From Verrucomicrobiaceae bacterium (GTDB taxonomy: Bacteria > Verrucomicrobiota > Verrucomicrobiia > Verrucomicrobiales > Verrucomicrobiaceae), in assembly GCA_016795365.1 (NCBI GenBank), contig JAEUHN010000026.1, positions 124,001 to 188,000 of the forward strand: a DNA stretch of 64,000 nt, given 5' to 3'. How positions within the stretch are numbered: position 1 is the stretch's first letter; every line of letters starts with the position of its first letter. Positions 1-7,482 of the stretch are shown here, in pieces. The notes under the pieces are model-generated. The model was not told the DNA's origin, did not search any database, and saw only the letters and a program-made list of their open reading frames with translations. A program made the translations under genes and the position numbers.

Positions 1-117
1 CAGTCGTTTGAGTGCACTGATCGTCTGCGCGCGGGTCTTGCCACGCGCAAAGACGACTTCAGGGAAACCCTGCCGGTCAAGGCGCAGGAGGTCGAGGTTG
101 AGAGCAGAATCAAACAT
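1..117 (-). CDS. larB: LarB N-terminal fragment (nickel-pincer cofactor synthesis), cut by window start
   Basis: Only the first 39 codons lie in the window; the gene continues past base 1. The reading contains RQGFPEVVFARGKT, which resembles the conserved N-terminal stretch of LarB. LarB is the PurE-like enzyme that carboxylates and hydrolyses nicotinic acid adenine dinucleotide in nickel-pincer cofactor synthesis. The ATG at 115-117 is the simplest start. The frame is open further upstream towards the DUF5989 gene, so a GTG or TTG start is possible; LarB proteins often have about 40 more N-terminal residues. A larE gene lies about 5 kb upstream on the same strand, which supports the call. 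The catalytic part is not visible. PurE-like proteins share this fold, so the identification rests on one motif plus context. Confidence 0.6.
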   Translation of the reverse strand, partial: MFDSALNLDLLRLDRQGFPEVVFARGKTRAQTISALKRL

Positions 118-154
118 GCTGTGAACCTGGGCCGCCTTCGATCGCAACGCTGTG

Positions 155-349
155 CTAGAACAGCGTGTAGATGAAGGGAGCAGCAGCTGTCGAAGAGAGG
201 ACCAGCAGGCCCGCCATGAGCAGCATCACGATGATGAGCGGCAGGAGCCAGAACTTCTTGTTCTGCTTCAGGAAGCCGAAGAACTCGGCGACAATGCCAG
301 ACTGCTTGCCGCTGGCGGCGTTCTCGAAGTCGTTGGTGGATTGGGACAT
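155..349 (-). CDS. DUF5989 family small membrane protein
   Basis: A 64-residue protein with a soluble N-terminal third (MSQSTNDFENAASGKQSG), a short FGFLKQNKKFW segment, one hydrophobic helix (LLPLIIVMLLMAGLLVL) and a short tail. The size and the FLKQNKKFWLLP(L/I) pattern fit the DUF5989 family, known beside carbamoyltransferases and SxtJ proteins in polysaccharide and natural-product clusters. Here it lies 15 bp downstream of the sxtJ-like gene and just upstream of larB, so it is probably the last small gene of the decoration block. No biochemical function is established. I infer a membrane accessory role for the carbamoylation module. Confidence 0.75.
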   Translation of the reverse strand: MSQSTNDFENAASGKQSGIVAEFFGFLKQNKKFWLLPLIIVMLLMAGLLVLSSTAAAPFIYTLF

Positions 350-364
350 GGGATGCGGAGGGGG

Positions 365-811
365 TTAGTATTGACTGAAGTATTGCGACGCTGGGGGCGA
401 AGGTTCCGCATCCTGCCAGTAGGTGGTAGCTGCTTCTTTCTGCCAGTGCAGCTTTAGTGGGTCGCGTCCGATCAAACGCATGAAGAGGCCAATCGGAGTG
501 AACAGACCATAGAAGAGGATGGCGAAGAGCAGGTTCGCCATGACGATGCCGACACATGCGGCGAGCGCATACCACACATAGTAAAGTGGGCGGGCAATGA
601 TTGGCACCAGCCAGCAGACCACACCGACGGCAGCACCGACGCCGCCAAGCTTGACGAAGAAGGCAGCGTCCGGCATCGCACCGGACTTGAACCACTTCGC
701 GAGGAAGAAGACGACGGCGATCACAGGGAAGCCGATGACGAGACTGCGAGCAAACTTGTGCAGGTCCGTGCTGCCTGGCTGCCAGTTGATTTCTTTGAAC
801 GGATTGATCAT
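365..811 (-). CDS. SxtJ family membrane protein
   Basis: A 148-residue protein starting MINPFKEINWQP, with about three membrane segments (around residues 22-40, 52-72 and 82-105). The opening N-P-F-x-E-I-x-W and the transmembrane layout match the SxtJ family, named from the saxitoxin cluster. There sxtJ follows the carbamoyltransferase gene sxtI. The same order holds here: SxtI-type enzyme, SxtJ, then DUF5989, separated by about 12-15 bp. SxtJ has no firmly established activity. The context suggests it helps the carbamoyltransferase act at the membrane, possibly on a lipid-linked or exported glycan. Confidence 0.75.
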   Translation of the reverse strand: MINPFKEINWQPGSTDLHKFARSLVIGFPVIAVVFFLAKWFKSGAMPDAAFFVKLGGVGAAVGVVCWLVPIIARPLYYVWYALAACVGIVMANLLFAILFYGLFTPIGLFMRLIGRDPLKLHWQKEAATTYWQDAEPSPPASQYFSQY

Positions 812-823
812 GGCGTGGCTGGG

Positions 824-2668
824 TTAGTCGAGTTTGAAGCTGGCGACATACTTGGCCTTCTCGGCTTCGCTGAGCTGTTTCTGGGCGGACTTGCGCAAGA
901 TGAAATTCTCGACCACGAGCACGTCCATGTCGGTGGCTTGGAGGCACTTGAAGGCATCGGTGGGTGTGCAGACGATGGGCTCGCCACGGATGTTGAAGCT
1001 GGTGTTGATCATCACGCCGCAGCCAGTCTGGCGCTTGAACTCGCGCATCAACCGGCAGAAGCGTCCGTGACGGCGCTCGTCGATGGATTGCAGGCGGGCA
1101 CTGTTATCGACGTGCGTGATCGCGGGCAGCGTCGAGCGCGGGACGTTCACGCGCTTGCGCAGGTCGGGGTCCTTCATGTTCTGCTGCTCCTCGGCGCTGA
1201 GCTGGCGGAGGTGCTCGGGCTTAACGTCGGCGACGACGAGCATGTAGGGACTCTCGCCTTGGTGATCGAACCAATGCTCCACGTCCTCGCGCAGCACCAC
1301 GGGTGCGAAGGGACGGAAGGACTCGCGGAACTTGATGCGGAGGTTCATCTGCGCCTGCATCGCTGGGCTGCGAGCATCGCCGATGAAGCTGCGGGCACCA
1401 AGAGCACGCGGGCCGAACTCCATGCGACCAGCGAACCAGCCGATGACTTTCTCGTTGGCGACTTCGCTAGCGACGACTTCGAGCAGTTTGGCTTCGTCTT
1501 CGATGAACTCGTAGCTGGCTCCGATCTGATCAAGCTCGGTGCGGATCTGATCGTTGGTGAACTGCGGGCCGAGCAGACTGCCTTGCATGGAGTCGCCAGG
1601 GTCAGCTTTACGCTCGTTGTTGAGCAGCTGGTAGTGAACGAAGAGCGCAGCACCGAGCGCGCCACCGGCATCACCGGCAGCAGGCTGGACGAAGAGATTG
1701 TCGATGATGCCGCTGCGGATGAGCTTGCCGTTCGCCACGCAGTTCAGGGCAACGCCACCCGCCATGCAGACATCGCGGCAGCCAGTGATCTGCACCGCAT
1801 ACTTGGCCATACGGAGGACGACTTCCTCCGTCACGGCCTGGATGCTGGCGGCGATGTCCATCTCGCGCTGGCTGATCTCGGACTCCGCGTTGCGAGCGGG
1901 ACCACCGAAGAGCGAGGCGAACTTGTCATTCGTCATGCGCAAACCTTCGCAATACTGGAAGTAGCTCATGTCCATCGCGAGCGAGCCGTCCTCCTTGAGG
2001 TCGATCAAGTTCTTGAGGATGACGTCCTTGTATTTCGGCTCGCCATACGGCGCGAGGCCCATGAGTTTGTATTCACCGCTGTTGACCTTGAAGCCGCAGA
2101 AGTAAGTCACCGCGCTGTAAAGAAGTCCCAGTGAGTGCGGGAAGTGCATGGTCTTGAGCAGCTTGATCTTGTTGCCCTCACCGATGCCGATGGTCGCCGT
2201 GTCCCACTCGCCCACGCCGTCGATGGTGAGGATCGCGGCCTTGTCGAAAGGGCTCGGGAAGTAAGCGCTGGCCGCGTGGCTCTCGTGATGGCCAGTGAAG
2301 ACGATGCGCTTCTTGTAGCGACCACCGAGTGCCTTGTTGATCTCGCGCGGCAGATGCAGCTTGGTCTTCAACCACAGCGGCATGGCCATCATGAAGCTCT
2401 GCAGGCCCTTCGGAGCGAAGGCGAGATAGGTTTCGATGAGGCGGTCGAACTTCTGCAACGGCTTGTCGTAGAAGGCGACATAATCGAGGTCTTCGATCTT
2501 CAGCGCGGACTCCGCTAGGCAGTAGTCGATCGCGTTCTTGGGGAACTCATGATCGTGCTTGATGCGCGTGAACCGCTCTTCCTGAGCGGCGGCGGTGATA
2601 ACACCGTCTTTGACGAGTGCTGCTGCACTGTCGTGATAGAAGGCGGAGATGCCGAGGATGCTGGCCAT
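824..2668 (-). CDS. SxtI/NodU-type carbamoyltransferase
   Basis: A 614-residue enzyme of the TobZ/NodU/CmcH/SxtI family, which makes carbamoyl-adenylate from carbamoyl phosphate and ATP and transfers the carbamoyl group to a hydroxyl. The N-terminus (ILGISAFYHDSAAALVKDG) is the Kae1-like domain. GHHESHAASAYF at residues 126-137 holds the metal-binding histidines, and a later GEWDTATIG stretch is typical. The C-terminal half carries EFGPRALGARSFIGDAR, characteristic of the second domain. Length is normal for the family. It sits between the SGNH hydrolase (11 bp away) and sxtJ, with OafA further upstream, so the acceptor is probably a sugar hydroxyl on the exopolysaccharide made by this locus. 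The acceptor itself cannot be read from sequence. Confidence 0.92.
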   Translation of the reverse strand: MASILGISAFYHDSAAALVKDGVITAAAQEERFTRIKHDHEFPKNAIDYCLAESALKIEDLDYVAFYDKPLQKFDRLIETYLAFAPKGLQSFMMAMPLWLKTKLHLPREINKALGGRYKKRIVFTGHHESHAASAYFPSPFDKAAILTIDGVGEWDTATIGIGEGNKIKLLKTMHFPHSLGLLYSAVTYFCGFKVNSGEYKLMGLAPYGEPKYKDVILKNLIDLKEDGSLAMDMSYFQYCEGLRMTNDKFASLFGGPARNAESEISQREMDIAASIQAVTEEVVLRMAKYAVQITGCRDVCMAGGVALNCVANGKLIRSGIIDNLFVQPAAGDAGGALGAALFVHYQLLNNERKADPGDSMQGSLLGPQFTNDQIRTELDQIGASYEFIEDEAKLLEVVASEVANEKVIGWFAGRMEFGPRALGARSFIGDARSPAMQAQMNLRIKFRESFRPFAPVVLREDVEHWFDHQGESPYMLVVADVKPEHLRQLSAEEQQNMKDPDLRKRVNVPRSTLPAITHVDNSARLQSIDERRHGRFCRLMREFKRQTGCGVMINTSFNIRGEPIVCTPTDAFKCLQATDMDVLVVENFILRKSAQKQLSEAEKAKYVASFKLD

Positions 2669-2679
2669 GGGATGAGGGG

Positions 2680-3732
2680 TTACTTCAATGCGGGTCGAAG
2701 CGCATTGGAGAGAATCTGAGAGGTGAGTTGGTGGCCAGCGGAATTGAAGTGGATGTCTTCCTTGAAGAAGAGCAGTTCACCTTTGCTGGAGGTCTCACGA
2801 AAGGCGGACGCAAGGTCGATGAAATCCATCCCCTGGCTAGCGGCCCAGACCTTCCATTTGTCGCTGAACTCAGGCCCGTCATATTTCACCGTAGGATTGA
2901 GATTGCGAAGTTTCGAAGGCACCACGGTGAGTGAGAATCTGGCACCTGCGGATTCGATCTCACGCTTGAGTTTGAGGAGGATGGAGGTGGTCGGTTCCGA
3001 GACATCGGGATTGGGCTCAGTGAATGCGCCTGCTGATTCGTTCGCAGCCTTGGGATGCATGGCGCGATGTTGAAGGCCGCGATAGACCCGCATCAGTTCC
3101 CAGGCGAGATGAAACTGGCGCAAGAAGCCCTCCACCTTACTCTCGGTGCCTGGAATGGCGGTGACTTCACCGTGGTTATCAAGCACGGCCTTTTCCAAGT
3201 AGTCCGCATCGGACAAGGCAGTGCTGCGATCGACATCGTTGGTGTAAAGCATGAAGACCACGTGAGTGGGTTTCCAAGTTCTGACCACCGTCCGCCACTG
3301 GAGCAGCGACAGGATCGGCGAGTAGCTGGTGGTGCCATAGTTCCGCACCCAGGCGCGATCGCCCAAATCCCTTTCGACGCGGGCCACGAATGAGTCGGAA
3401 TACGGCACTTGGTAAGCCTCCACAAACGAATCGCCAAGGAAGGCGACGCGGTTGGGTTCATTTCCGTGTTTGGCTGGAGCCACCTGCGGATCGTAGCGGC
3501 AGCCATCTTGATCGAACGCAACGGGGAAGCTGTCATACTCGCTGGTGAAGCTCTCGATCTGTGCCTGCCATCCAGGCTTGTGGGCATGATGCAAAACGGG
3601 GTGCGAGAAGGTGACTCCGTGCACGCGCAGAGGCCCACGTGCCCGGAGGAAGAGTTCCGCTCCAATCATTGGCAGGCCAATCGCGAGCGCGAGAGCCATG
3701 AAGGCAAAGAGAAGTCGGCGACGACGTGTCAT
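2680..3732 (-). CDS. SGNH/GDSL-family hydrolase or acyltransferase with membrane anchor
   Basis: 350 residues from the ATG at 3730-3732, which overlaps the stop of the upstream OafA gene as ATGA. An in-frame extension to 4173 exists but lies inside OafA, so I rejected it. Residues 7-28 form a signal anchor. FLGDSFVEAYQ places the block I nucleophile at Ser102, and DIHFNSAGH (Asp326, His328) supplies the other catalytic residues near the C-terminus. An extracytoplasmic SGNH domain beside an acyltransferase-3 protein is a recurring pair for O-acylation or deacylation of exported polysaccharides. I infer that role here; the direction of the reaction is not visible. Confidence 0.8.
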   Translation of the reverse strand: MTRRRRLLFAFMALALAIGLPMIGAELFLRARGPLRVHGVTFSHPVLHHAHKPGWQAQIESFTSEYDSFPVAFDQDGCRYDPQVAPAKHGNEPNRVAFLGDSFVEAYQVPYSDSFVARVERDLGDRAWVRNYGTTSYSPILSLLQWRTVVRTWKPTHVVFMLYTNDVDRSTALSDADYLEKAVLDNHGEVTAIPGTESKVEGFLRQFHLAWELMRVYRGLQHRAMHPKAANESAGAFTEPNPDVSEPTTSILLKLKREIESAGARFSLTVVPSKLRNLNPTVKYDGPEFSDKWKVWAASQGMDFIDLASAFRETSSKGELLFFKEDIHFNSAGHQLTSQILSNALRPALK

Positions 3733-4901
3733 GCGATGGTCGGAGCCGGGGTCGGCTGAATCGTGGGCGCCTTGTTTCCCAGCAAACGGGCACGCCATGC
3801 CATCACTCCTCTTTCGAGGCTGACTCCGAGCGTAGAAACCAAGATCGTTGCCGGCAACAGTAACACGAGCGTGTGGAGCCAGGGTGTCATCTGAACTCGC
3901 ACAGGCAGGTGTGGCATGATCGTGTATTCGACAACGTGAAGCACTGGCTGATGCAGCAAGTAGCAAGGGTAACTCAGCGCGCCCATCCAGCTGGCCATGG
4001 GTTGCCAGGACTTTGACTGGCTGAGGCGGAGATGATGGCTGCCAGCGATCAGAACGGCAAAAGCTGGGGCAGTCGCGTAAGCGGCCACGGTGTAGGTCCA
4101 GGCACGCGCGTTGTAGTAATGAATCACCACATTGATCGCATAGATGAAGGCGAGCCAGCCGATGGCCATCCATGTGAGTCTAGGTGTGATCCTGGGCTGA
4201 ATGGATGGCCAGACAACTGCTAGCGCCGCGCCCACGAGCCACACCACAAACAGGGCGATCATGCACCAAGCAGGCACCAACCAATGCTGACCATCACCCG
4301 CAAATGACAGCTTCCACACCGCCACCAAGCTGAGAGCCATGATGAGGCTGATGATTGCGCCGATGATCGTTGCGCGCATCGCGCGCCATTGGCAGGCGAT
4401 CAGCAGCATTGGCCACAGGAGGTAGTAAAGCGCCTCGTTGCACAGAGACCAGGCTGGATCATAGCCTGGGAAGTCGCCAACGAACTGCTGGGCAAAGACG
4501 AGCGTGGCAAGGAAGCGCTCGGTGGGAAATGGCGAGCCTCGTGATGCATCGCCCCCTGTGAGCCACCAGGAGACGACCGCGAGTCCCAGCCCCACCAAGA
4601 AGATCGGGTAGATGCGAGTGACCCGCCCCACAGCATAACGAGACAGCGAGAACGCATGTCGCTGCTGATCACGAGCGATACTTTGATGAATGCAGAAGCC
4701 TGAGAGCACAAAGAATCCCCACACCCAGAAGGTGCCTGAGCCCAGGCTCGCTCCGATGAGCCTGCTGATCCACGGGTAAGCGTCCTGGTTTGCTCCGTGC
4801 GATGCCTTCAGAGCCAAGGTCAGCGCATGAGCAAGCATGACCAGCAAAGCGGCGATGCCCCGATACAGATCGATGGCGAGTTCGCTGTCGCGATTCCTCA
4901 T
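3729..4901 (-). CDS. Acyltransferase 3 (OafA/YrhL-type) membrane protein
   Basis: 390 residues and about ten membrane segments. It opens with the family signature IDLYRGIAALLVMLAHAL, which includes the conserved histidine, followed by the GTFWVWGFFVLSGFCIH stretch. Length is standard for a stand-alone acyltransferase 3 protein without a fused SGNH domain; that domain is encoded by the next gene, overlapping by four bases. These proteins move acyl groups, usually acetyl, onto sugar hydroxyls at the membrane. Placed between larE (33 bp) and the SGNH/carbamoyltransferase genes, it probably O-acylates the locus polysaccharide. Confidence 0.88.
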   Translation of the reverse strand: MRNRDSELAIDLYRGIAALLVMLAHALTLALKASHGANQDAYPWISRLIGASLGSGTFWVWGFFVLSGFCIHQSIARDQQRHAFSLSRYAVGRVTRIYPIFLVGLGLAVVSWWLTGGDASRGSPFPTERFLATLVFAQQFVGDFPGYDPAWSLCNEALYYLLWPMLLIACQWRAMRATIIGAIISLIMALSLVAVWKLSFAGDGQHWLVPAWCMIALFVVWLVGAALAVVWPSIQPRITPRLTWMAIGWLAFIYAINVVIHYYNARAWTYTVAAYATAPAFAVLIAGSHHLRLSQSKSWQPMASWMGALSYPCYLLHQPVLHVVEYTIMPHLPVRVQMTPWLHTLVLLLPATILVSTLGVSLERGVMAWRARLLGNKAPTIQPTPAPTIA

Positions 4902-4934
4902 GATGAAAGCGATCCGCCGAACGTGCGGTGCAAA

Positions 4935-5756
4935 CTAAGCGCGGGCGGAGAGAACTTCGTTCAAGCTTCCCTGCCGAAGTCCCTGGAGGTCGAGCGAGAC
5001 GAAGGTGTAGCCGGCCTGCTTGATCTCGCGAACGATGGAGTCGCGTTGCTGCATCACGTCGTCAAAAACCGTCGATGGCACCTCGATCCGTGCGACATCG
5101 CCGTGATGACGAACACGAAGTTCATGGAAGCCGAGGGCGTGGAGCGAAGCTTCAGCAGTCTCCACCTGACCCAGCACCTCGTGAGTCACGGTGGTTCCGT
5201 AGGGGATGCGCGAGGCGAGGCACGCGGCCGCTGGCTTGTTCCAATTCGAGAGCCCGAGGTAACGCGCCGTGTCGCGAATGTCGGCCTTGGTGAACCCGAT
5301 ATCATGCAGAGGACTCTGGATGTCGTGGAGCTTCGCAGCAGCGCGGCCGGGGCGGACATCCAGCGTGTCTTCCACATTCATACCGTCCGCGATCACATCG
5401 AACGAATGATCGTCGGCATAGCGTCGCAGAGCGCGATAGACATGGTCTTTGCAATGGAAGCAGCGGTTGGGGGCATTGGCCTGATACTTGATGTCTTCCG
5501 TTTCCTTAGTGGGCAGCAGCTTGAGCCGGGCTCCCATCACTTGCGCCAGCTCCACTGCCTGCTGCCGTTCACCGTCAGGAAGGGAAGGGGAGACGGCCAT
5601 GATGCCCAGAGCTTCCTGTTCGAGTTCTTCGGTGGCGACGCGGAGGAGCAAAGAGCTGTCCACTCCGCCTGAGTAGGCGACCATGACTCGTTTGGCTTCG
5701 CGCATCCAGGCGCGCAGGCATTCGAGTTTCTCGGTGTTGAACGGATGGTCGATCAT
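4935..5756 (-). CDS. larE: LarE, ATP-dependent sacrificial sulfur transferase
   Basis: 273 residues. SGGVDS at residues 29-34 is the PP-loop that binds ATP; it is followed by NRCFHCKDHVY (Cys99, Cys102) and KPAAACLASRIPYGT with Cys179. LarE adenylates and thiolates the pincer precursor. In the Lactiplantibacillus enzyme one cysteine in the position of Cys179 is sacrificed. A three-cysteine form proposed to use an iron-sulfur cluster also exists, and the CxxC plus Cys179 here would fit that form. It lies 11 bp after the epsI-type gene and 33 bp before the acyltransferase gene, inside a polysaccharide operon rather than next to larB and larC, which is unusual. QueC-like PP-loop enzymes are excluded by the LarE-specific motifs. 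Confidence 0.9.
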   Translation of the reverse strand: MIDHPFNTEKLECLRAWMREAKRVMVAYSGGVDSSLLLRVATEELEQEALGIMAVSPSLPDGERQQAVELAQVMGARLKLLPTKETEDIKYQANAPNRCFHCKDHVYRALRRYADDHSFDVIADGMNVEDTLDVRPGRAAAKLHDIQSPLHDIGFTKADIRDTARYLGLSNWNKPAAACLASRIPYGTTVTHEVLGQVETAEASLHALGFHELRVRHHGDVARIEVPSTVFDDVMQQRDSIVREIKQAGYTFVSLDLQGLRQGSLNEVLSARA

Positions 5757-5767
5757 GCAGGCGGTAT

Positions 5768-6499
5768 TCAGTTTACGATTGGCGAATGGCTTCCGGCGAA
5801 GAAGTCTTTCTGGAATTGAGGCACGAGGTTCTGGATCAGGAAGGTGATGAGACGCCCGGTCTGCTCATCCGTTCGACGGCGCTCCCCACATTTCTCGGGA
5901 TCAAGTTCCTCGGTGACGTGGGCCATGACGGCGGCATAGGCCCAGCGATGATTGACGTTGTGCAGAACGGCGTCCCAGGTGCTGCGCCAGAGACGCTCGA
6001 AGTGGCTCGGAGTAGTCACACCGTGTCCGGCGAACCAATAGACGTAGTGCGCGCGCAGGTGGCGGGACTGGCCATCGCCGTTGGCAAAGGTGCCGCTGAT
6101 GCTGAGGTCCTTGACGTAGAGCGTCTGGCCAGGGCGGATCTCGACGGGGATCACTCGCGCAGCGTCGATGCTCCAGCCTTGTCCAGTGAGGCACACTTCG
6201 GGCCGGTGAATGCTCCGGCTCTCAGCTCCAGCGAGCACGACGGAGACCTGGGCGATGTCGCGCTCAGCGGGCGGTGCACCCGCAGTGACGTAGGTCATCT
6301 TGGCGAAGGTGGTATCCGTGGGCAGCTTCTCTCGTTCGATCTTGTCCGGCTCGCGTGGCACACCCACGAGAGGGCCGACCCGTTGGGGGAGTTGCATCGT
6401 GACGCCCACGTCCTGACTACCGGTCGGTGCAGGCGAAATGGAGCAGAGCGCGGCGGTGCTGCCCGCGATCAAAAGGGTGATGAGGCCGCGTAGCATCAT
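5768..6499 (-). CDS. EpsI-type exosortase-associated protein (DUF3485)
   Basis: 243 residues with an N-terminal hydrophobic signal (residues 1-20), then a periplasmic-type domain. The diagnostic segment is SIHRPEVCLTGQGW, the conserved H-R-P-E-x-C-L-x-x-x-G-W motif of EpsI/DUF3485. A second conserved region reads HYVYWFAGHGVTT. In many genomes this domain is fused to the exosortase C-terminus; here it is a separate gene overlapping the exosortase gene as ATGA. Its molecular function is unproven, though it is tied to exosortase-linked exopolysaccharide systems. It ends 11 bp before larE. Confidence 0.88.
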   Translation of the reverse strand: MMLRGLITLLIAGSTAALCSISPAPTGSQDVGVTMQLPQRVGPLVGVPREPDKIEREKLPTDTTFAKMTYVTAGAPPAERDIAQVSVVLAGAESRSIHRPEVCLTGQGWSIDAARVIPVEIRPGQTLYVKDLSISGTFANGDGQSRHLRAHYVYWFAGHGVTTPSHFERLWRSTWDAVLHNVNHRWAYAAVMAHVTEELDPEKCGERRRTDEQTGRLITFLIQNLVPQFQKDFFAGSHSPIVN

Positions 6500-7482
6500 G
6501 GAGCAGGGGCGTGGGCCTTGTTCAGCGGGAGCGCGCTGCCTTGGCGGGTGGGCGTCTTTCTGTGGGAGAACCAGCGGTTCATCTGAAGCGAAATGGTCTG
6601 GAGTCCAGTGAAGGCGACGACGAAAACGGCGAGCCCTGCGAGCAGGTGAAAGCTGCTCATCTCATTCTCGTGATTCCCGACGGCGAAGTCCTGGCCGAAC
6701 AAGCGACAGCCGCCAATCAGCATCCCAATGCGGACCATGTTGCCGATGATGGCCAGTGGGATGCTCAGCGCAAAAAGGATGCAGCGTCGCACGAAGGTAG
6801 GCTGCTGATGATGCGCGAAGAGCAAGGCGATGAACATCAGAGCGAAGAGCGTGTTCATCCCGCTGCAGGGGCCATCGACCTTGAGTGTCATCCAGGAGCC
6901 GACCGCTTCGCCCGACGATGCCGAGAACAGGGAGGTGCCCTCCGCGATCACGGGAAGGTGAAGCAGCTTCACGATCAGCATCACGCCTTCGGTGGATAGC
7001 ATCCGCAGTGGGAAGCCCAGCCTGTCTTCCAGAAAGTAGAGCGGCCACGCCGTGCCCAGGACCAGCCATGGGAACGCGAGCTGTCGCATCCATGACCAGC
7101 CGAGCTGCCAGATGATGGCTCCAAACACGAAGAGCTGGATGGCCAGGTAGCCGAAGTAGTAGTTGTTGGCCTTGTAGCCAACGAAGTAGCTGAGCATGGC
7201 TACGATCATCGTGCCGAGCCCGAGGAGGCTGCTGCCGACGGGGATCGTCTTGAGGATCTCGCGTTTCCTCCAGACCAGCCAGGCGACAACGAAGGGCACG
7301 ATGGCACCATACTGCCAGGTGGTGGACTCGGAGGCGAACCAGCGATCCATCAGGATGCCAATGATCGTCTTTCGCGTATCCTCGTAGCCTCCGGCATAGG
7401 GCACGATGCCGACCAGCAGCACAAGAGCGGCTACAGCAGGCCAGAGCGAGGCGAACAAGCGCGATGGCGGGCGTGAAGTCAT
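6496..7482 (-). CDS. Exosortase (transmembrane cysteine transpeptidase)
   Basis: 328 residues with about eight membrane helices. The catalytic triad is visible: Cys206 in GPCSGMNTL, Arg251 in GNMVRIGML and His279 in SSFHLLAGL. These are the conserved positions of exosortases and archaeosortases, which cleave C-terminal sorting signals (PEP-CTERM and relatives) and attach the protein to a surface structure. The gene shares one base with the upstream Wzy-like gene and four with epsI, so translation is probably coupled. I found no protein in this window ending with a PEP-CTERM-like tripartite tail, so the substrates must be encoded elsewhere. The exosortase subclass cannot be assigned by eye. 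Confidence 0.93.
   Translation of the reverse strand: MTSRPPSRLFASLWPAVAALVLLVGIVPYAGGYEDTRKTIIGILMDRWFASESTTWQYGAIVPFVVAWLVWRKREILKTIPVGSSLLGLGTMIVAMLSYFVGYKANNYYFGYLAIQLFVFGAIIWQLGWSWMRQLAFPWLVLGTAWPLYFLEDRLGFPLRMLSTEGVMLIVKLLHLPVIAEGTSLFSASSGEAVGSWMTLKVDGPCSGMNTLFALMFIALLFAHHQQPTFVRRCILFALSIPLAIIGNMVRIGMLIGGCRLFGQDFAVGNHENEMSSFHLLAGLAVFVVAFTGLQTISLQMNRWFSHRKTPTRQGSALPLNKAHAPAP

Noticed and set aside
758..2134. A 458-residue plus-strand frame opposite the carbamoyltransferase
   Set aside because: Leu/Ala/His/Asp/Val-rich shadow typical of the complement of GC-rich coding DNA; no motif.
3733..4173. Longer N-terminus for the SGNH hydrolase
   Set aside because: It would lie wholly inside the OafA gene, while the ATG at 3732 gives a clean signal anchor and an ATGA overlap.
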